This document shows, piece after piece, positions 23,116-31,672 of a DNA stretch of 64,000 nt. The first letter of the stretch is position 1. Each line of letters begins with the position of its first letter. Source of the stretch: Saccharopolyspora indica (GTDB taxonomy: Bacteria > Actinomycetota > Actinomycetes > Mycobacteriales > Pseudonocardiaceae); the NCBI RefSeq assembly GCF_027853965.1, contig NZ_JAQGLB010000011.1, positions 186,001-250,000 on the forward strand, in the 5' to 3' direction. The translations under genes and the position numbers were made by a program. The notes beneath the pieces are model-generated. The model worked only from the letters and a program-made list of their open reading frames with translations, was not told the DNA's origin and ran no database searches.

Positions 23116-24048
23116 TCAGCGCAGCGCGGTGGCCGGGCGCACCTCCCACATGGTCCACAGCGGTCGATAGCCCTGTCGGGGCCAGAACACCGAGGACAGC
23201 GGGTTGGGCGGGTTGTAGTAAAGGAAGCTGCCGACGACTCCGGCACGAGCGAATTCCTCGTGCACCGCGGTCATCAGCCGCTGTCCGACGCCGGTTCCGC
23301 GGGCCTGCTCGTGCACCGACACGCAGTTGACGTAGGCCCAGGTGCCGGGGCGGAGCCGGTGGCCGGCGGCCGGCAGGTCAGCGTTGACCCAGCCGCACTC
23401 GGCCACCGCGACCGGAACGCCGTCCCGCTCCGCGAGCCAGACCGGATCGCTGGAGTGCAGGCGCACTCTGGCAGCGGTCCGCTTCAGCTGCGGGGCGTCG
23501 GGGCGGTACGTCGAGGAACCGACGAGGGCGGCGTATTCGAGCTCCAGGAGGGTGAGTTCGACGACGGCGTCCAGGTCGGCCGGTCCGGCGCGACGTACAG
23601 TTACGGTACCAGATAGTTCCGTAAATGTGCACGGCGGAGTGGGTGGGCGCACAGCAAGACAGGACAAAGGGGTGAAACCGCCGTCCAGCAACGCTTTTGC
23701 CGTCCGGACGTCCCGGCTCGGCCAGGTCACCAAGCACGCCGAATCCCGGTCCGGAGCGCCCTGCGCGAGCAGCTGGTCGCGCCACGCGGACAGCAGTGCG
23801 GACATGCCAGCGGCCGAGTGCCCGCCGATCAGCGGGAACAGCTCGAACACGGAGGCGGGCTGCCAGAGGCTGTGCACCGAGCCGGGCGGGTTCGACGTCC
23901 GCGCCACGATCCCGGCGACCGCATCACCGCCGGCGGTCCGCGCCACCAGCGGCTCGCCGCGCGGCACTAGGTACTGCTCGGGCAGCTGCGGATCCAGCTC
24001 GGCGAACCGCGCGCACTGCGCCTGCAAGAGCTCCTGCGCAGTCGCCAC
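23116..24048 (-). CDS. GNAT-family N-acetyltransferase
   Basis: A 310-aa protein whose C-terminal about 150 residues form a GNAT domain. VTVRRAGPADLDAVVELTLL is the first strand and helix, WLAERDGVPVAVAECGWV the central strands, and VNCVSVHEQARGTGVGQRLM the acetyl-CoA pyrophosphate-binding loop (Q/RxxGxG/A), ending in FYYNPPNPLSSVFW. The N-terminal half shows a possible second, degenerate GNAT-like domain, making a tandem arrangement likely. GTG 24048 has GAGGAG upstream. The acceptor substrate is unknown. It lies 35 bases from the ATPase-like gene on the same strand. Confidence 0.85.
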   Translation of the reverse strand: MATAQELLQAQCARFAELDPQLPEQYLVPRGEPLVARTAGGDAVAGIVARTSNPPGSVHSLWQPASVFELFPLIGGHSAAGMSALLSAWRDQLLAQGAPDRDSACLVTWPSRDVRTAKALLDGGFTPLSCLAVRPPTPPCTFTELSGTVTVRRAGPADLDAVVELTLLELEYAALVGSSTYRPDAPQLKRTAARVRLHSSDPVWLAERDGVPVAVAECGWVNADLPAAGHRLRPGTWAYVNCVSVHEQARGTGVGQRLMTAVHEEFARAGVVGSFLYYNPPNPLSSVFWPRQGYRPLWTMWEVRPATALR

Positions 24049-24179
24049 GGCCGCTCCTCGACGAAGGGATGTTCCGCGGCACATCGAACCAGCACCGGCC
24101 GAAACCTTCAGCGCGAAGAACGCCCCGCGCAGCCGAGAGCCGGAACCCGGACCGAGCGACGTGGTGGCGACGTCAGAGT

Positions 24180-24247
24180 TTTCTCTCGAAATTGGCTGCG
24201 GTACCAACCGCAGGATGTCTCGCCAACGATGCCAATTTCGTGAGAAA
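24180..24247. repeat. structured inverted repeat in a 398-bp gap
   Basis: TTTCTCTCGAAATTGGC and GCCAATTTCGTGAGAAA form 17-bp arms with one mismatch around a 34-base centre. The centre itself holds a 6-bp hairpin TGCGGT-ACCA-ACCGCA. The rest of the gap between the GNAT start (24048) and the methyltransferase stop (24447) shows nothing else. It could be a terminator, an operator, or a relic of a mobile element; the sequence does not decide. Confidence 0.6.
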
Positions 24248-24446
24248 GCGCGCCCTGCTCGCCAAGGTGACCGCTAACCGACATCCACTCCCGCAGGGCA
24301 CCGAGGCGCCGATCTGCGCGTCGGGACCACCGGCCCGACCGCACCCATCGGCGCGAAGGTGACCAGAGTCCACCGCCGAGGACATAAGGCCCAGCGCACC
24401 TGCGGACACGCCACAAGAGCCCGAAATGCCCGGTGATTCCGCCGGA

Positions 24447-25307
24447 TCAGCCGTCGAGGGTGCAGACGAAGATCGCCGTGCCCGGGAAGTAGCGGCCGCG
24501 CAGCGGGCTCCACTGGCCCCAGACCTCGGTGTGCCCGGCTGGCCACTCCGGCTCGACCAGGTCGGTCAGCCGCAACCCGGCCTCCGCCAGCGCGCGGACG
24601 TAGTCGCCGAGCGTGCGGTGGTGCTCCACGTAGGTGGCGCGGCCGGAGCCGTCGATCTCCACGTACGGCGTGCGGTCGAAGTAGGACTGGGTGACGGTCA
24701 GCCCGGTCGGGCCGGGGTCGTCGGGGAAGATCCAGCGCATCGGGTGCGTCACCGCGAACACCCACCGGCCGCCCGGTCGCACCACCCGCGCGATCTCCCG
24801 GAACACCGCGCCCACGTCGGCGACGAACGGCACCCCGCCGAACGCCGAGCAGGCCAGGTCGAAGGAATCGGCGCCGAACGGCAGGCAGTCCGCGCTGGCC
24901 TGCACCAGCGGCACCGCCGTCCCGCTGCGCCTGCCGCCCTCGGCGGCGTGCCGCAGCATCCCGGCCGAGATGTCCAGGCCGACCGGCAGCGCGCCCTGGT
25001 CGGCCAGCCAGCGCGAGCACGAGGCTGCGCCGCAGCCGACCTCCAGCACCCGCTTGCCGCGCACGTCGCCGAGCAGACCCGCCTGGTGCTCGTGCAGCCG
25101 CTCCGGGCACCAGACGAAATCGCTCAGGCCGAGGAACCCGCCGTGCTCGGCTTGGTAGTCGTCCGCGTCGGCGTCCCACCACAGCTGGTTCGCGGCCCTG
25201 GATTCGGCCGCGTCGACAGTGCGCTTGCTCACACCCGCGGTGCCCAATACGTGCTCCGCGGAGCTACCCTGGACCTCGGCGCTCTCCGGGTCGTCGGCTC
25301 GTGTCAA
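24447..25307 (-). CDS. SAM-dependent class I methyltransferase
   Basis: A 286-aa methyltransferase. Motif I is VLEVGCGAASCSRWL, the acidic end of strand 2 is PVGLDISAGML, motif II includes ADCLPFGADSFDLACSAFG, and motif III is VVRPGGRWVFAVTHP; WWDADADDYQAEHG precedes the domain. It is the size and shape of the Rv2952/ubiE-like group common upstream of rpsA in actinomycetes. The acceptor is not known. TTG 25307 was chosen for its GGGGAG upstream; GTG codons further in (before SKRTVDAAES) are alternatives. It is divergent from rpsA. Confidence 0.85.
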   Translation of the reverse strand: MTRADDPESAEVQGSSAEHVLGTAGVSKRTVDAAESRAANQLWWDADADDYQAEHGGFLGLSDFVWCPERLHEHQAGLLGDVRGKRVLEVGCGAASCSRWLADQGALPVGLDISAGMLRHAAEGGRRSGTAVPLVQASADCLPFGADSFDLACSAFGGVPFVADVGAVFREIARVVRPGGRWVFAVTHPMRWIFPDDPGPTGLTVTQSYFDRTPYVEIDGSGRATYVEHHRTLGDYVRALAEAGLRLTDLVEPEWPAGHTEVWGQWSPLRGRYFPGTAIFVCTLDG

Positions 25308-25393
25308 GGGTTCTCCCCGCCGATAGTGGGTATTGCTCGGACGTGAAGCATTGTGGCCGTCCGGCGCCGACCGCTCGTCGGGCCTACCGCGGT

Positions 25394-25423
25394 TTGCCCG
25401 GCGATCGAGAGAGCGCGTACGAT
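25394..25423 (+). promoter_or_regulatory. possible rpsA promoter
   Basis: TTGCCC and TACGAT are separated by 18 bases, resembling a housekeeping -35/-10 pair, about 185 bases before the rpsA ATG. This would leave a long leader, which is usual for rpsA, where S1 regulates its own translation. No experimental support. Confidence 0.35.
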
Positions 25424-25607
25424 ACCGCCCGCGTCGTGGGTCTTCTTTCGTCGTCATCTCCACCGGCCGGATCGAACCGGCGGGCGGGGCGGACGGGGAG
25501 CCGGATCACCCGGTCCAGCCATCCGGTTGGGCCTGGTACCAACGCCTGCGGCGCGGTAAGAACGTAGAACCAGCGACCAAACTATCCGTACCGGAGCAAC
25601 CCACCTG

Positions 25608-27110
25608 ATGTCCACCGACACCACCACCGTCCCGACTGCAGCCGCCACCAAGCCGCAGGTCGCAGTGAACGACGTCGGGACGGAGGAGGACTTCCTCGCC
25701 GCCGTCGACCAGACCATCAAGTACTTCAACGATGGGGACATTGTTGAGGGCACCATCGTCAAGGTCGACCGTGACGAGGTGCTGCTTGACATCGGCTACA
25801 AGACCGAGGGCGTCATCCCGTCCCGCGAACTGTCGATCAAGCACGACGTCGATCCCGCCGAGGTCGTCACCGTCGGCGACTTCGTCGAGGCCCTCGTCCT
25901 CCAGAAGGAGGACAAGGAAGGCCGGCTGATCCTCTCCAAGAAGCGTGCGCAGTACGAGCGCGCCTGGGGCACCATCGAGGAGCTCAAGGAGAAGGACGAG
26001 CCCGTGCGCGGCACCGTCATCGAGGTCGTCAAGGGCGGCCTCATCCTCGACATCGGGCTGCGCGGCTTCCTGCCGGCGTCCCTGGTCGAGATGCGCCGCG
26101 TCCGCGACCTGCAGCCCTACGTCGGCCGCGAGCTCGAAGCCAAGATCATCGAGCTGGACAAGAACCGCAACAACGTGGTCCTGTCCCGTCGCGCCTGGCT
26201 GGAGCAGACCCAGTCCGAGGTCCGCAGCGAGTTCCTCAACCAGCTGCAGAAGGGCCAGGTCCGCAAGGGCGTCGTGTCCTCGATCGTCAACTTCGGTGCG
26301 TTCGTCGACCTCGGTGGCGTTGACGGTCTGGTGCACGTCTCGGAGCTGTCCTGGAAGCACATCGACCACCCGTCCGAGGTCGTCGAGGTCGGCCAGGAGG
26401 TCACCGTCGAGGTCCTCGACGTGGACATGGACCGCGAGCGCGTCTCGCTGTCGCTGAAGGCCACCCAGGAAGACCCGTGGCGCCAGTTCGCCCGCACCCA
26501 CGCGATCGGTCAGATCGTGCCGGGCAAGGTCACCAAGCTGGTTCCGTTCGGTGCGTTCGTCCGCGTCGACGAGGGCATCGAGGGCCTGGTCCACATCTCC
26601 GAGCTGGCCGAGCGCCACGTGGAGATCCCGGAGCAGGTCGTCCAGGTCGGCGACGAGGTCATGATCAAGGTCATCGACATCGACCTGGAGCGCCGCCGCA
26701 TCTCGCTGTCGCTGAAGCAGGCGAACGAGGGCTTCAGCCCCGACTCGGAGTTCGACCCCACCCAGTACGGGATGGCGGCCGAGTACGACAACGAGGGCAA
26801 CTACATCTACCCCGAGGGCTTCGACGTCGAGACCCAGGAGTGGACCGAGGGCTACGAGAAGCAGCGCGAGGAGTGGGAGCGCCAGTACGCCGAGGCGCAC
26901 TCCCGCTACGAGAAGCACATCGCGCAGATCGCCAAGGCCCGCCAGGCCGACGCGGAGGCCGCTGCGGCCGCCGCGACCGGTGGTGGCGAGGAGTCGGCGA
27001 CCGGCGGTGGCAACTACTCGTCGGCCTCCAGCGACGACCAGGACAGCGGCTCGCTGGCCAGCGACGCTCAGCTGGCCGCACTGCGGGAGAAGCTCTCCGG
27101 CGGTGCGTGA
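25608..27110 (+). CDS. rpsA: 30S ribosomal protein S1
   Basis: A 500-aa S1 with four S1/OB-fold RNA-binding repeats, the actinobacterial form (E. coli has six). The repeats begin near VEGTIVKVDRDEVLLDIG, VRGTVIEVVKGGLILDIG, RKGVVSSIVNFGAFVDLGG and VPGKVTKLVPFGAFVRVDEG. The third and fourth are the canonical mRNA-binding type with LVHVSEL and LVHISEL. The last about 130 residues are an acidic, low-complexity tail rich in Gln, Ala, Ser and Gly. It binds mRNA on the 30S subunit and may assist trans-translation. A perfect 17-bp terminator follows. Confidence 0.97.
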   Translation: MSTDTTTVPTAAATKPQVAVNDVGTEEDFLAAVDQTIKYFNDGDIVEGTIVKVDRDEVLLDIGYKTEGVIPSRELSIKHDVDPAEVVTVGDFVEALVLQKEDKEGRLILSKKRAQYERAWGTIEELKEKDEPVRGTVIEVVKGGLILDIGLRGFLPASLVEMRRVRDLQPYVGRELEAKIIELDKNRNNVVLSRRAWLEQTQSEVRSEFLNQLQKGQVRKGVVSSIVNFGAFVDLGGVDGLVHVSELSWKHIDHPSEVVEVGQEVTVEVLDVDMDRERVSLSLKATQEDPWRQFARTHAIGQIVPGKVTKLVPFGAFVRVDEGIEGLVHISELAERHVEIPEQVVQVGDEVMIKVIDIDLERRRISLSLKQANEGFSPDSEFDPTQYGMAAEYDNEGNYIYPEGFDVETQEWTEGYEKQREEWERQYAEAHSRYEKHIAQIAKARQADAEAAAAAATGGGEESATGGGNYSSASSDDQDSGSLASDAQLAALREKLSGGA

Positions 27111-27135
27111 GCACTGACGCCTGACGGCTGAAGCA

Positions 27136-27172
27136 CAGCGGCCCCGCACCTTCGCAAGGTGCGGGGCCGCTG
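27136..27172 (+). terminator. rpsA terminator
   Basis: A perfect 17-bp stem (CAGCGGCCCCGCACCTT and complement) with a three-base loop, 25 bases after the rpsA stop and 28 before coaE. No T-tract. Confidence 0.8.
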
Positions 27173-27199
27173 TCGTCGTGCGGCTGGCAGGATGGGCGC

Positions 27200-28396
27200 A
27201 TGTTGCGGGTGGGACTGAGCGGTGGAATCGGGTCGGGCAAGTCGACGGTGGCCCAGCGGCTGGTGGAGCTCGGCGCGGTGCTCATCGACGCCGACGTGCT
27301 GGCCAGGGAGGTCGTGCGGCCGGGCAGCCCGGGCCTGGCGGAGATCGTCGAGCGGTTCGGCGCTGACGTGCTGGACGCCGACGGCGCGCTGAACCGGCCC
27401 GCGCTCGCCGCGAAGGCCTTCGCCGACGACCAGGCCCGCGCCGACCTCAACGCCATCACGCACCCCAAGATCCGCGACCTGACCGCCGAGCGGATGGCGC
27501 AGGCGCCCGCGGACGCGGTCGTGGTGCACGACGTGCCGCTGCTGGTGGAAGCCGGTTACGCCGCGAACTACCACCTGGTGGTCATCGTCGACGCACCCGA
27601 GGACGACCGGGTCCAGCGGTTGGTGGGCCGCGGCCTGACCGAGCAGGACGCCCGGGCCCGCATCGCCGCGCAGGCCACCACCGAGCAGCGCCGCGAGGTC
27701 GCCGACGCCTGGCTGGACAACAGCGGCGCCGTCGAGGAGCTCGTGGCGCAGGTCGACGCGTTGTGGCGGGACCGGCTGGTGCCCTTCGAGGAGAACGTCC
27801 GGCTGCACCGCCGCCCGCCGCAGCGCTCCCCGCGGCTGGTCGACCCGGACCCGGACTGGCCGCGCCAGGCGCAGCGCCTGATCGACCGGATCGAGCGCGC
27901 GGCGGGGGAGAAGGCGGTGCGCGTCGACCACATCGGCTCGACCTCGGTGCCGGGCCTGCCCGCCAAGGACATCATCGACCTCCAGCTCACGGTGCGTTCG
28001 CTGGCCGATGCCGACGAGCTCGCCGAACCGCTCGCGGAAGCGGGATTCCCGCGGATCCCGGAGATCACCGGCGACACGCCGCACGCCTTCGCCCCGGACC
28101 CGGAGCAGTGGGCGAAGCGGATCCACGTCTCGGCGGACCCGGCCCGCTACGCGAACCTCCACGTCCGCCCGGACGGCAGCCCGAGCCAGCAGGTGGCCCT
28201 CCAGTTCCCGGCCTGGCTGCGAGCCGAGGAGACGGCCCGCGCCGAATACCTGGCCCTCAAGCGGGAAGTGGCGAACGCGCACGCGAACGACCCGTCCCAC
28301 GACGCCTACGCCGACGCCAAGGAACCCTGGTTCGCCAAGGCGCTCCCCGAAGCACGGGCCTGGGCGGAGCGGACCGGCTGGACCCCCGGCGCGTGA
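27200..28396 (+). CDS. coaE: dephospho-CoA kinase fused to GrpB-family domain
   Basis: A 398-aa fusion. Residues 1 to about 195 are CoaE, which phosphorylates the 3' hydroxyl of dephospho-CoA in the last step of CoA synthesis: P-loop GLSGGIGSGKST, IDADVLAREVV and HDVPLLVEAGY are present. The remaining about 200 residues are a GrpB/UPF0157 domain related to nucleotidyltransferases (VDHIGSTSVPGLPAKDIIDL, then LHVRPDGSP). The same fusion is found in M. tuberculosis Rv1631, where the extra domain is reported to help folding or regulation. ATG 27200 opens directly on the first strand. It ends two bases before a bidirectional terminator. Confidence 0.96.
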   Translation: MLRVGLSGGIGSGKSTVAQRLVELGAVLIDADVLAREVVRPGSPGLAEIVERFGADVLDADGALNRPALAAKAFADDQARADLNAITHPKIRDLTAERMAQAPADAVVVHDVPLLVEAGYAANYHLVVIVDAPEDDRVQRLVGRGLTEQDARARIAAQATTEQRREVADAWLDNSGAVEELVAQVDALWRDRLVPFEENVRLHRRPPQRSPRLVDPDPDWPRQAQRLIDRIERAAGEKAVRVDHIGSTSVPGLPAKDIIDLQLTVRSLADADELAEPLAEAGFPRIPEITGDTPHAFAPDPEQWAKRIHVSADPARYANLHVRPDGSPSQQVALQFPAWLRAEETARAEYLALKREVANAHANDPSHDAYADAKEPWFAKALPEARAWAERTGWTPGA

Positions 28397-28397
28397 A

Positions 28398-28433
28398 CAC
28401 CGGTGCCCCGCCTCGGGAGGCGGGGCACCGGTG
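28398..28433. terminator. bidirectional terminator
   Basis: A perfect 16-bp stem CACCGGTGCCCCGCCT with its complement around CGGG, between the convergent coaE and ankyrin-lipoprotein genes. Confidence 0.75.
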
Positions 28434-28480
28434 GTGGTGCGGGTGGGAACGAGGTCGGGGGCTACCCGTCCCCACCCGGC

Positions 28481-29236
28481 TCAGGAGGCCGCGCGGAGGA
28501 TTCGCGCGATCTCGGTGTAGCCGTCGGCTTCCGCGTGCTGGAGCGCCGTCACGCCGTTGCGGTCGCGGATGTTCACGTCGGCACCTGCGTCCACGAGGAT
28601 CTGCACCGACTGCTGGTAGCGCTCGCTGCCGTCGCCCAGGACCACCGCTTCCAGCAGCGCGGTCCAGCCGAGGTCGTTGACGTGGTCGACGTCGATGCCG
28701 GTGCGCACCGCCGCCCGGATGTACTCCACGTGGCCGTGCTCGCCCGCCGGGATCAACGCGGTGCCGCCGTAGCGGTTGGTCAGCGCGAAGTCCGGGTTCG
28801 CGGGCAGCAGCGCCTCCAGCATCCCGACGCTGCCGGTCACCCCGGTCACCAGGAAGGCGCTGTCCTCGCGGTAGTCCTGGGCGTCCGGGTCGGCTCCGGC
28901 GGCGACCAGCTCGCGGGCCACGTCGACGTGGTCGGCGAGCGCGGCCAGCACCAACGGGGTGCGCTGGTCGTCGTCGCGGGACTCCACGTTCGCCCCGGCC
29001 GCCAGGGCCGCGCGGACCTGCGCGAGATCACCGGAATCCGCGGCCTCCAGCAGTTGCCGGTCGGCTTCCGGGTTCGGCTGCTGCGGGGGCGCGGGCTGCT
29101 GAGCGGCCTGCGGCTGCTCCACCGGCGGCGGGGGAGCCGGTGGCGCTGCCGGGGGCCGGGCCGGGGTGCAGGCGGCGAGCGCGAGTGCGGCGAACGCCCC
29201 GAGCGCCACGCGTCGGGTGAGCGCGGCTGTCCTCAT
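28481..29236 (-). CDS. ankyrin-repeat lipoprotein
   Basis: A 251-aa precursor with a lipoprotein signal peptide ending LALAAC (lipobox Cys about residue 23), a Pro/Gln-rich linker, then about five ankyrin repeats: LLEAADSGDLAQVRAALAAG, RTPLVLAALADHVDVARELV, GGTALIPAGEHGHVEYIRAA, GWTALLEAVVLGDG... and GVTALQHAEADGYTEIARIL. It should sit on the outer face of the membrane as a protein-binding scaffold. The first 25 residues are nearly identical to those of the neighbouring HbpS-like lipoprotein, the result of an 81-bp duplicated segment. It lies 22 bases downstream of that gene on the same strand, so the two are probably co-transcribed. Confidence 0.88.
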   Translation of the reverse strand: MRTAALTRRVALGAFAALALAACTPARPPAAPPAPPPPVEQPQAAQQPAPPQQPNPEADRQLLEAADSGDLAQVRAALAAGANVESRDDDQRTPLVLAALADHVDVARELVAAGADPDAQDYREDSAFLVTGVTGSVGMLEALLPANPDFALTNRYGGTALIPAGEHGHVEYIRAAVRTGIDVDHVNDLGWTALLEAVVLGDGSERYQQSVQILVDAGADVNIRDRNGVTALQHAEADGYTEIARILRAAS

Positions 29237-29246
29237 CGAATCCTCC
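29166..29246 (-). repeat. duplicated lipoprotein-signal segment, copy A
   Basis: 81 bases covering the ribosome binding site, start and lipoprotein signal peptide of the ankyrin gene match the equivalent segment at 29674-29754 with six differences (75/81 by hand alignment). The similarity stops at the end of the signal peptide. Confidence 0.8.
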
Positions 29247-29258
29247 AGTTCGGTGCTG

Positions 29259-29744
29259 TTACGGCAGTTCGGCTTCGACGGCTTCGAGCCCGGCGCGGGC
29301 GAACTCCTCGTCCAGGTCGCCGCTGGGCGCACCGGCGACGCCGATGCCGGCGATCGGGGAACCGGCGGTCACCGGGACACCGCCGCCCAGGAACGAGGTG
29401 CCCGGGATGTCGCGGAGCGCGGCGCCGTCCAGCTCCGAGGTGGGCTGGCCCCAGGCGACGGCGGTGAAGGCCTTGCGCTTGGCGGATTCACCGCTCTGCG
29501 GGCCAGCGCCGTCGCTGGTCAGCCTGATCCGCTCGTTGCCCGCGCGGTCCACGACGGACACGGTGACGCGCTGGCCCTCGGCCTCGGCGGCGTCGAGTGC
29601 GGCCTGCGCGGCTCTGGTCGCGGTATCGGGGCTGAGCACCTGCGGTGCTCCGGCGGGCTGCGGTTCGTTCGGCGTGCAGGCGGCGAGCGCGAGCGCGGCG
29701 AACGCCCCGAGCGCCACGCGCTGGGCGAGCGCGGCTGTCCTCAT
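29259..29744 (-). CDS. HbpS/GlcG-family lipoprotein
   Basis: A 161-aa precursor with a lipoprotein signal (LALAACTP) and one GlcG/HbpS domain (DUF336). SVVDRAGNERIRLTSDGAG, ESAKRKAFTAVAW and the glycine-rich FLGGGVPVTAGSPIAGIGVA with GAPSGDLDEEFARAGLEAV are the family landmarks. HbpS of Streptomyces binds and degrades haem outside the cell and signals to the sensor kinase SenS. This copy would be anchored to the membrane. It is a paralogue of the protein encoded at 29803-30348 (the mature regions are very similar), lies in the same orientation, and shares its signal peptide with the ankyrin lipoprotein. Confidence 0.88.
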   Translation of the reverse strand: MRTAALAQRVALGAFAALALAACTPNEPQPAGAPQVLSPDTATRAAQAALDAAEAEGQRVTVSVVDRAGNERIRLTSDGAGPQSGESAKRKAFTAVAWGQPTSELDGAALRDIPGTSFLGGGVPVTAGSPIAGIGVAGAPSGDLDEEFARAGLEAVEAELP

Positions 29745-29754
29745 CGGATTCTCC
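29674..29754 (-). repeat. duplicated lipoprotein-signal segment, copy B
   Basis: The partner of the segment at 29166-29246, covering the ribosome binding site, start and signal peptide of the HbpS-like lipoprotein; six differences in 81 bases. Confidence 0.8.
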
Positions 29755-29802
29755 TGTTTCGGCGGGCCGGTCCCCGGTCGGGCCGGGGACCGGATCGAGG
29801 TG

Positions 29803-30348
29803 CTACCGCAGTTCGGCCTGGATGGCGTTCAGCCCGGCGCGGGCGAACTCCTCGTCCAGGTCGCCGCTGGGCGCACCGGCGACGCCGATACCGGCGATCG
29901 GGGTGCCCGCGGCCACCGGGACACCGCCGCCCAGGAACAGGGTGCCCGGGATGTCGCGGAGGCTGGGGCCGTCGCCGCCCGCCTGCTTGCCCAGCTCCGA
30001 GGTGGCCCGGTTCCAGGCCACGGCGGTGAAGGCCTTGCGCTTGGCGGACTCGCCGCTCTGCGGGCCCGCGCCGTCGCCGGTCAGCCGCACCCGCTCGTTG
30101 CCCGCGCGGTCCACGATCGAGACGGTGACGCGCTGGCCCTTGGTCTCGGCGGCGTCGAGCGCGGCCTGCGCGGCCTTGGTCGCCGCGTCGATGCTGAGCA
30201 CCGGCTGCTGGATGACCGCGGCGGGCGGGGTCGGGGCCTGCTGGTGGACCGGCTCGGCCTGCGCGACGGTGAAGCCGGTGGCGCCGCCGAGGATGCCCAG
30301 TCCGACCAGGGTGCCGACGACTGCGCGGTTGCGGGTGGTGGATCGCAT
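29803..30348 (-). CDS. secreted HbpS-like haem-binding protein
   Basis: A 181-aa precursor with a Sec or Tat-like signal (MRSTTRNRAVVGTLVGLG, cleavage near TVAQA) and a GlcG/HbpS domain. It has the same landmarks as its paralogue: SIVDRAGNERVRLTGDGAG, SAKRKAFTAVAW, FLGGGVPVAAGTPIAGIGVA. In Streptomyces reticuli HbpS is an extracellular octamer that binds haem and iron and controls the SenS/SenR pair under oxidative stress. Here the gene is divergent from a SenS/SenR-like pair, the arrangement expected for a functional HbpS system. ATG 30348 has AAGGAG nine bases upstream; an in-frame GTG at 30366 is less likely. Haem ligands cannot be confirmed by reading. Confidence 0.88.
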   Translation of the reverse strand: MRSTTRNRAVVGTLVGLGILGGATGFTVAQAEPVHQQAPTPPAAVIQQPVLSIDAATKAAQAALDAAETKGQRVTVSIVDRAGNERVRLTGDGAGPQSGESAKRKAFTAVAWNRATSELGKQAGGDGPSLRDIPGTLFLGGGVPVAAGTPIAGIGVAGAPSGDLDEEFARAGLNAIQAELR

Positions 30349-30532
30349 CGGGGAGAACTCCTTCACTTCGGGTTCGGTGCTTCCAGCTTCGGCCGCGCAA
30401 CCGCCCCGGGCGTCGTCGGAACGGATCGCCTCGGACGCCGGTGGGTGGAGCGCGGGTCAACCGATCCATTGATGTGGCCGCGCCCGCAGCGGCATACAGT
30501 TCGCCCGGAACTGCTGTGACGAGGGGACCGCG

Positions 30533-31672
30533 TTGACCGAACGACCTGGCGGCTGGCTGTACCGCGCGATGCACGTGGGCTTCTTCGTGCTGCTCGCGTC
30601 CTCGGCATCGCGCTACGTCGCCGGGCACGGCCTGCAGGGCGTGACGCCGCTGCTGCTCGGGCTCTCGGCGGCGCTGGTGCTGATCTACGTCGCGGGCGTC
30701 GTGTGGTGGGAGCGCGCCGGTCAGCTGTGGCTCGCCGCCGTCGTCGGCGTCTGGTGCGCGCTGGTGCTGGTGGCGCCGAGCTTCAGCTGGTGCGCGGTGC
30801 CGCTGTTCTTCGTGTGCCTGCGGCTGCTGCGGCCGAAGCCGATGCTGGCGGCGGTCGTGCTGCTCACCGGCACGGTGATCTTCGCGCAGCTGCGGTTGGC
30901 GCCGCGCTTCGAGGTCGTCGACGTGCTGGTCCCGCTGGCGGTGGCGGCGATGGCCACCGCGGTGTTCCTGCAGATCCGGCACGAGGGCGAGCGCCGCCAG
31001 CAGCTGATCGACCAGCTGGTCCGCACGCGCGGGGAGCTGGCCGAGGCGCAGCGCGAGGCGGGCATCAGCTGGGAGCGCGAGCGGCTGGCGCGGGAGATCC
31101 ACGACACCATCGCCCAGGGCCTGTCGAGCATCCGGATGCTGTTGCAGGCGGCCGAGCGCGAAGGCGACCGCAGCGAGCACGTGCGGCGGGCCGGAGCGGT
31201 CGCCGAGGACAGCCTCGCCGAAGCCCGCCGCTTCGTCCGGGGCCTGGCACCCGCGGCGCTGACGCGGCAGTCGCTGGCCGATGCGCTGCGCGAACTGGTC
31301 GCGCGCACGGCGGCGGAGACCGGCATCGAGGTCCGCTTCGAGGCGGTGGGCGAGCCGCTGGCGACCTCCGAGGACGTCGACGCGGCGCTGCTGCGGGTCG
31401 CTCAGGGCGCGCTGGCCAACGTGCGCGAGCACAGCGGGGCGGGCAAGGCCGGTGTCACGCTGTCCTACCTGGCCGACGCGGTAGCGCTGGACGTGCGCGA
31501 CGACGGGACCGGCTTCGACCCCGCGGCCCCGCGCTCCGGTGCTGACCGGGGCTACGGGCTGGGCGGGATGCGGGCGCGGGTCGCGCAGCTCGGCGGTGAG
31601 CTCGTGGTGGAGAGCGGTCCCGGGGAGGGCACGGCGATCGCGGCGACCTTCCCGATAGGAGGGAACTCATGA
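30533..31672 (+). CDS. sensor histidine kinase (SenS-like, NarL/HisKA_3 type)
   Basis: A 379-aa kinase with about five N-terminal membrane segments (residues about 10-145), a short coiled linker, a HisKA_3 dimerisation domain with phosphoacceptor His in RLAREIHDTIAQGLSSI, and an ATPase domain with LANVREHSGAG (N box), DVRDDGTGFDP and GYGLGGMRARVAQLGG. This matches SenS of Streptomyces, which senses through HbpS. The TTG start has GGGG upstream. It overlaps the response regulator gene by four bases (ATGA). Divergent HbpS-like genes support the assignment, though no specific SenS residue can be checked here. Confidence 0.88.
   Translation: MTERPGGWLYRAMHVGFFVLLASSASRYVAGHGLQGVTPLLLGLSAALVLIYVAGVVWWERAGQLWLAAVVGVWCALVLVAPSFSWCAVPLFFVCLRLLRPKPMLAAVVLLTGTVIFAQLRLAPRFEVVDVLVPLAVAAMATAVFLQIRHEGERRQQLIDQLVRTRGELAEAQREAGISWERERLAREIHDTIAQGLSSIRMLLQAAEREGDRSEHVRRAGAVAEDSLAEARRFVRGLAPAALTRQSLADALRELVARTAAETGIEVRFEAVGEPLATSEDVDAALLRVAQGALANVREHSGAGKAGVTLSYLADAVALDVRDDGTGFDPAAPRSGADRGYGLGGMRARVAQLGGELVVESGPGEGTAIAATFPIGGNS

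Noticed and set aside
24180..24247. Terminal inverted repeats of an insertion sequence
   Set aside because: Only 34 bases lie between the arms and there is no transposase; kept as a structured repeat only.
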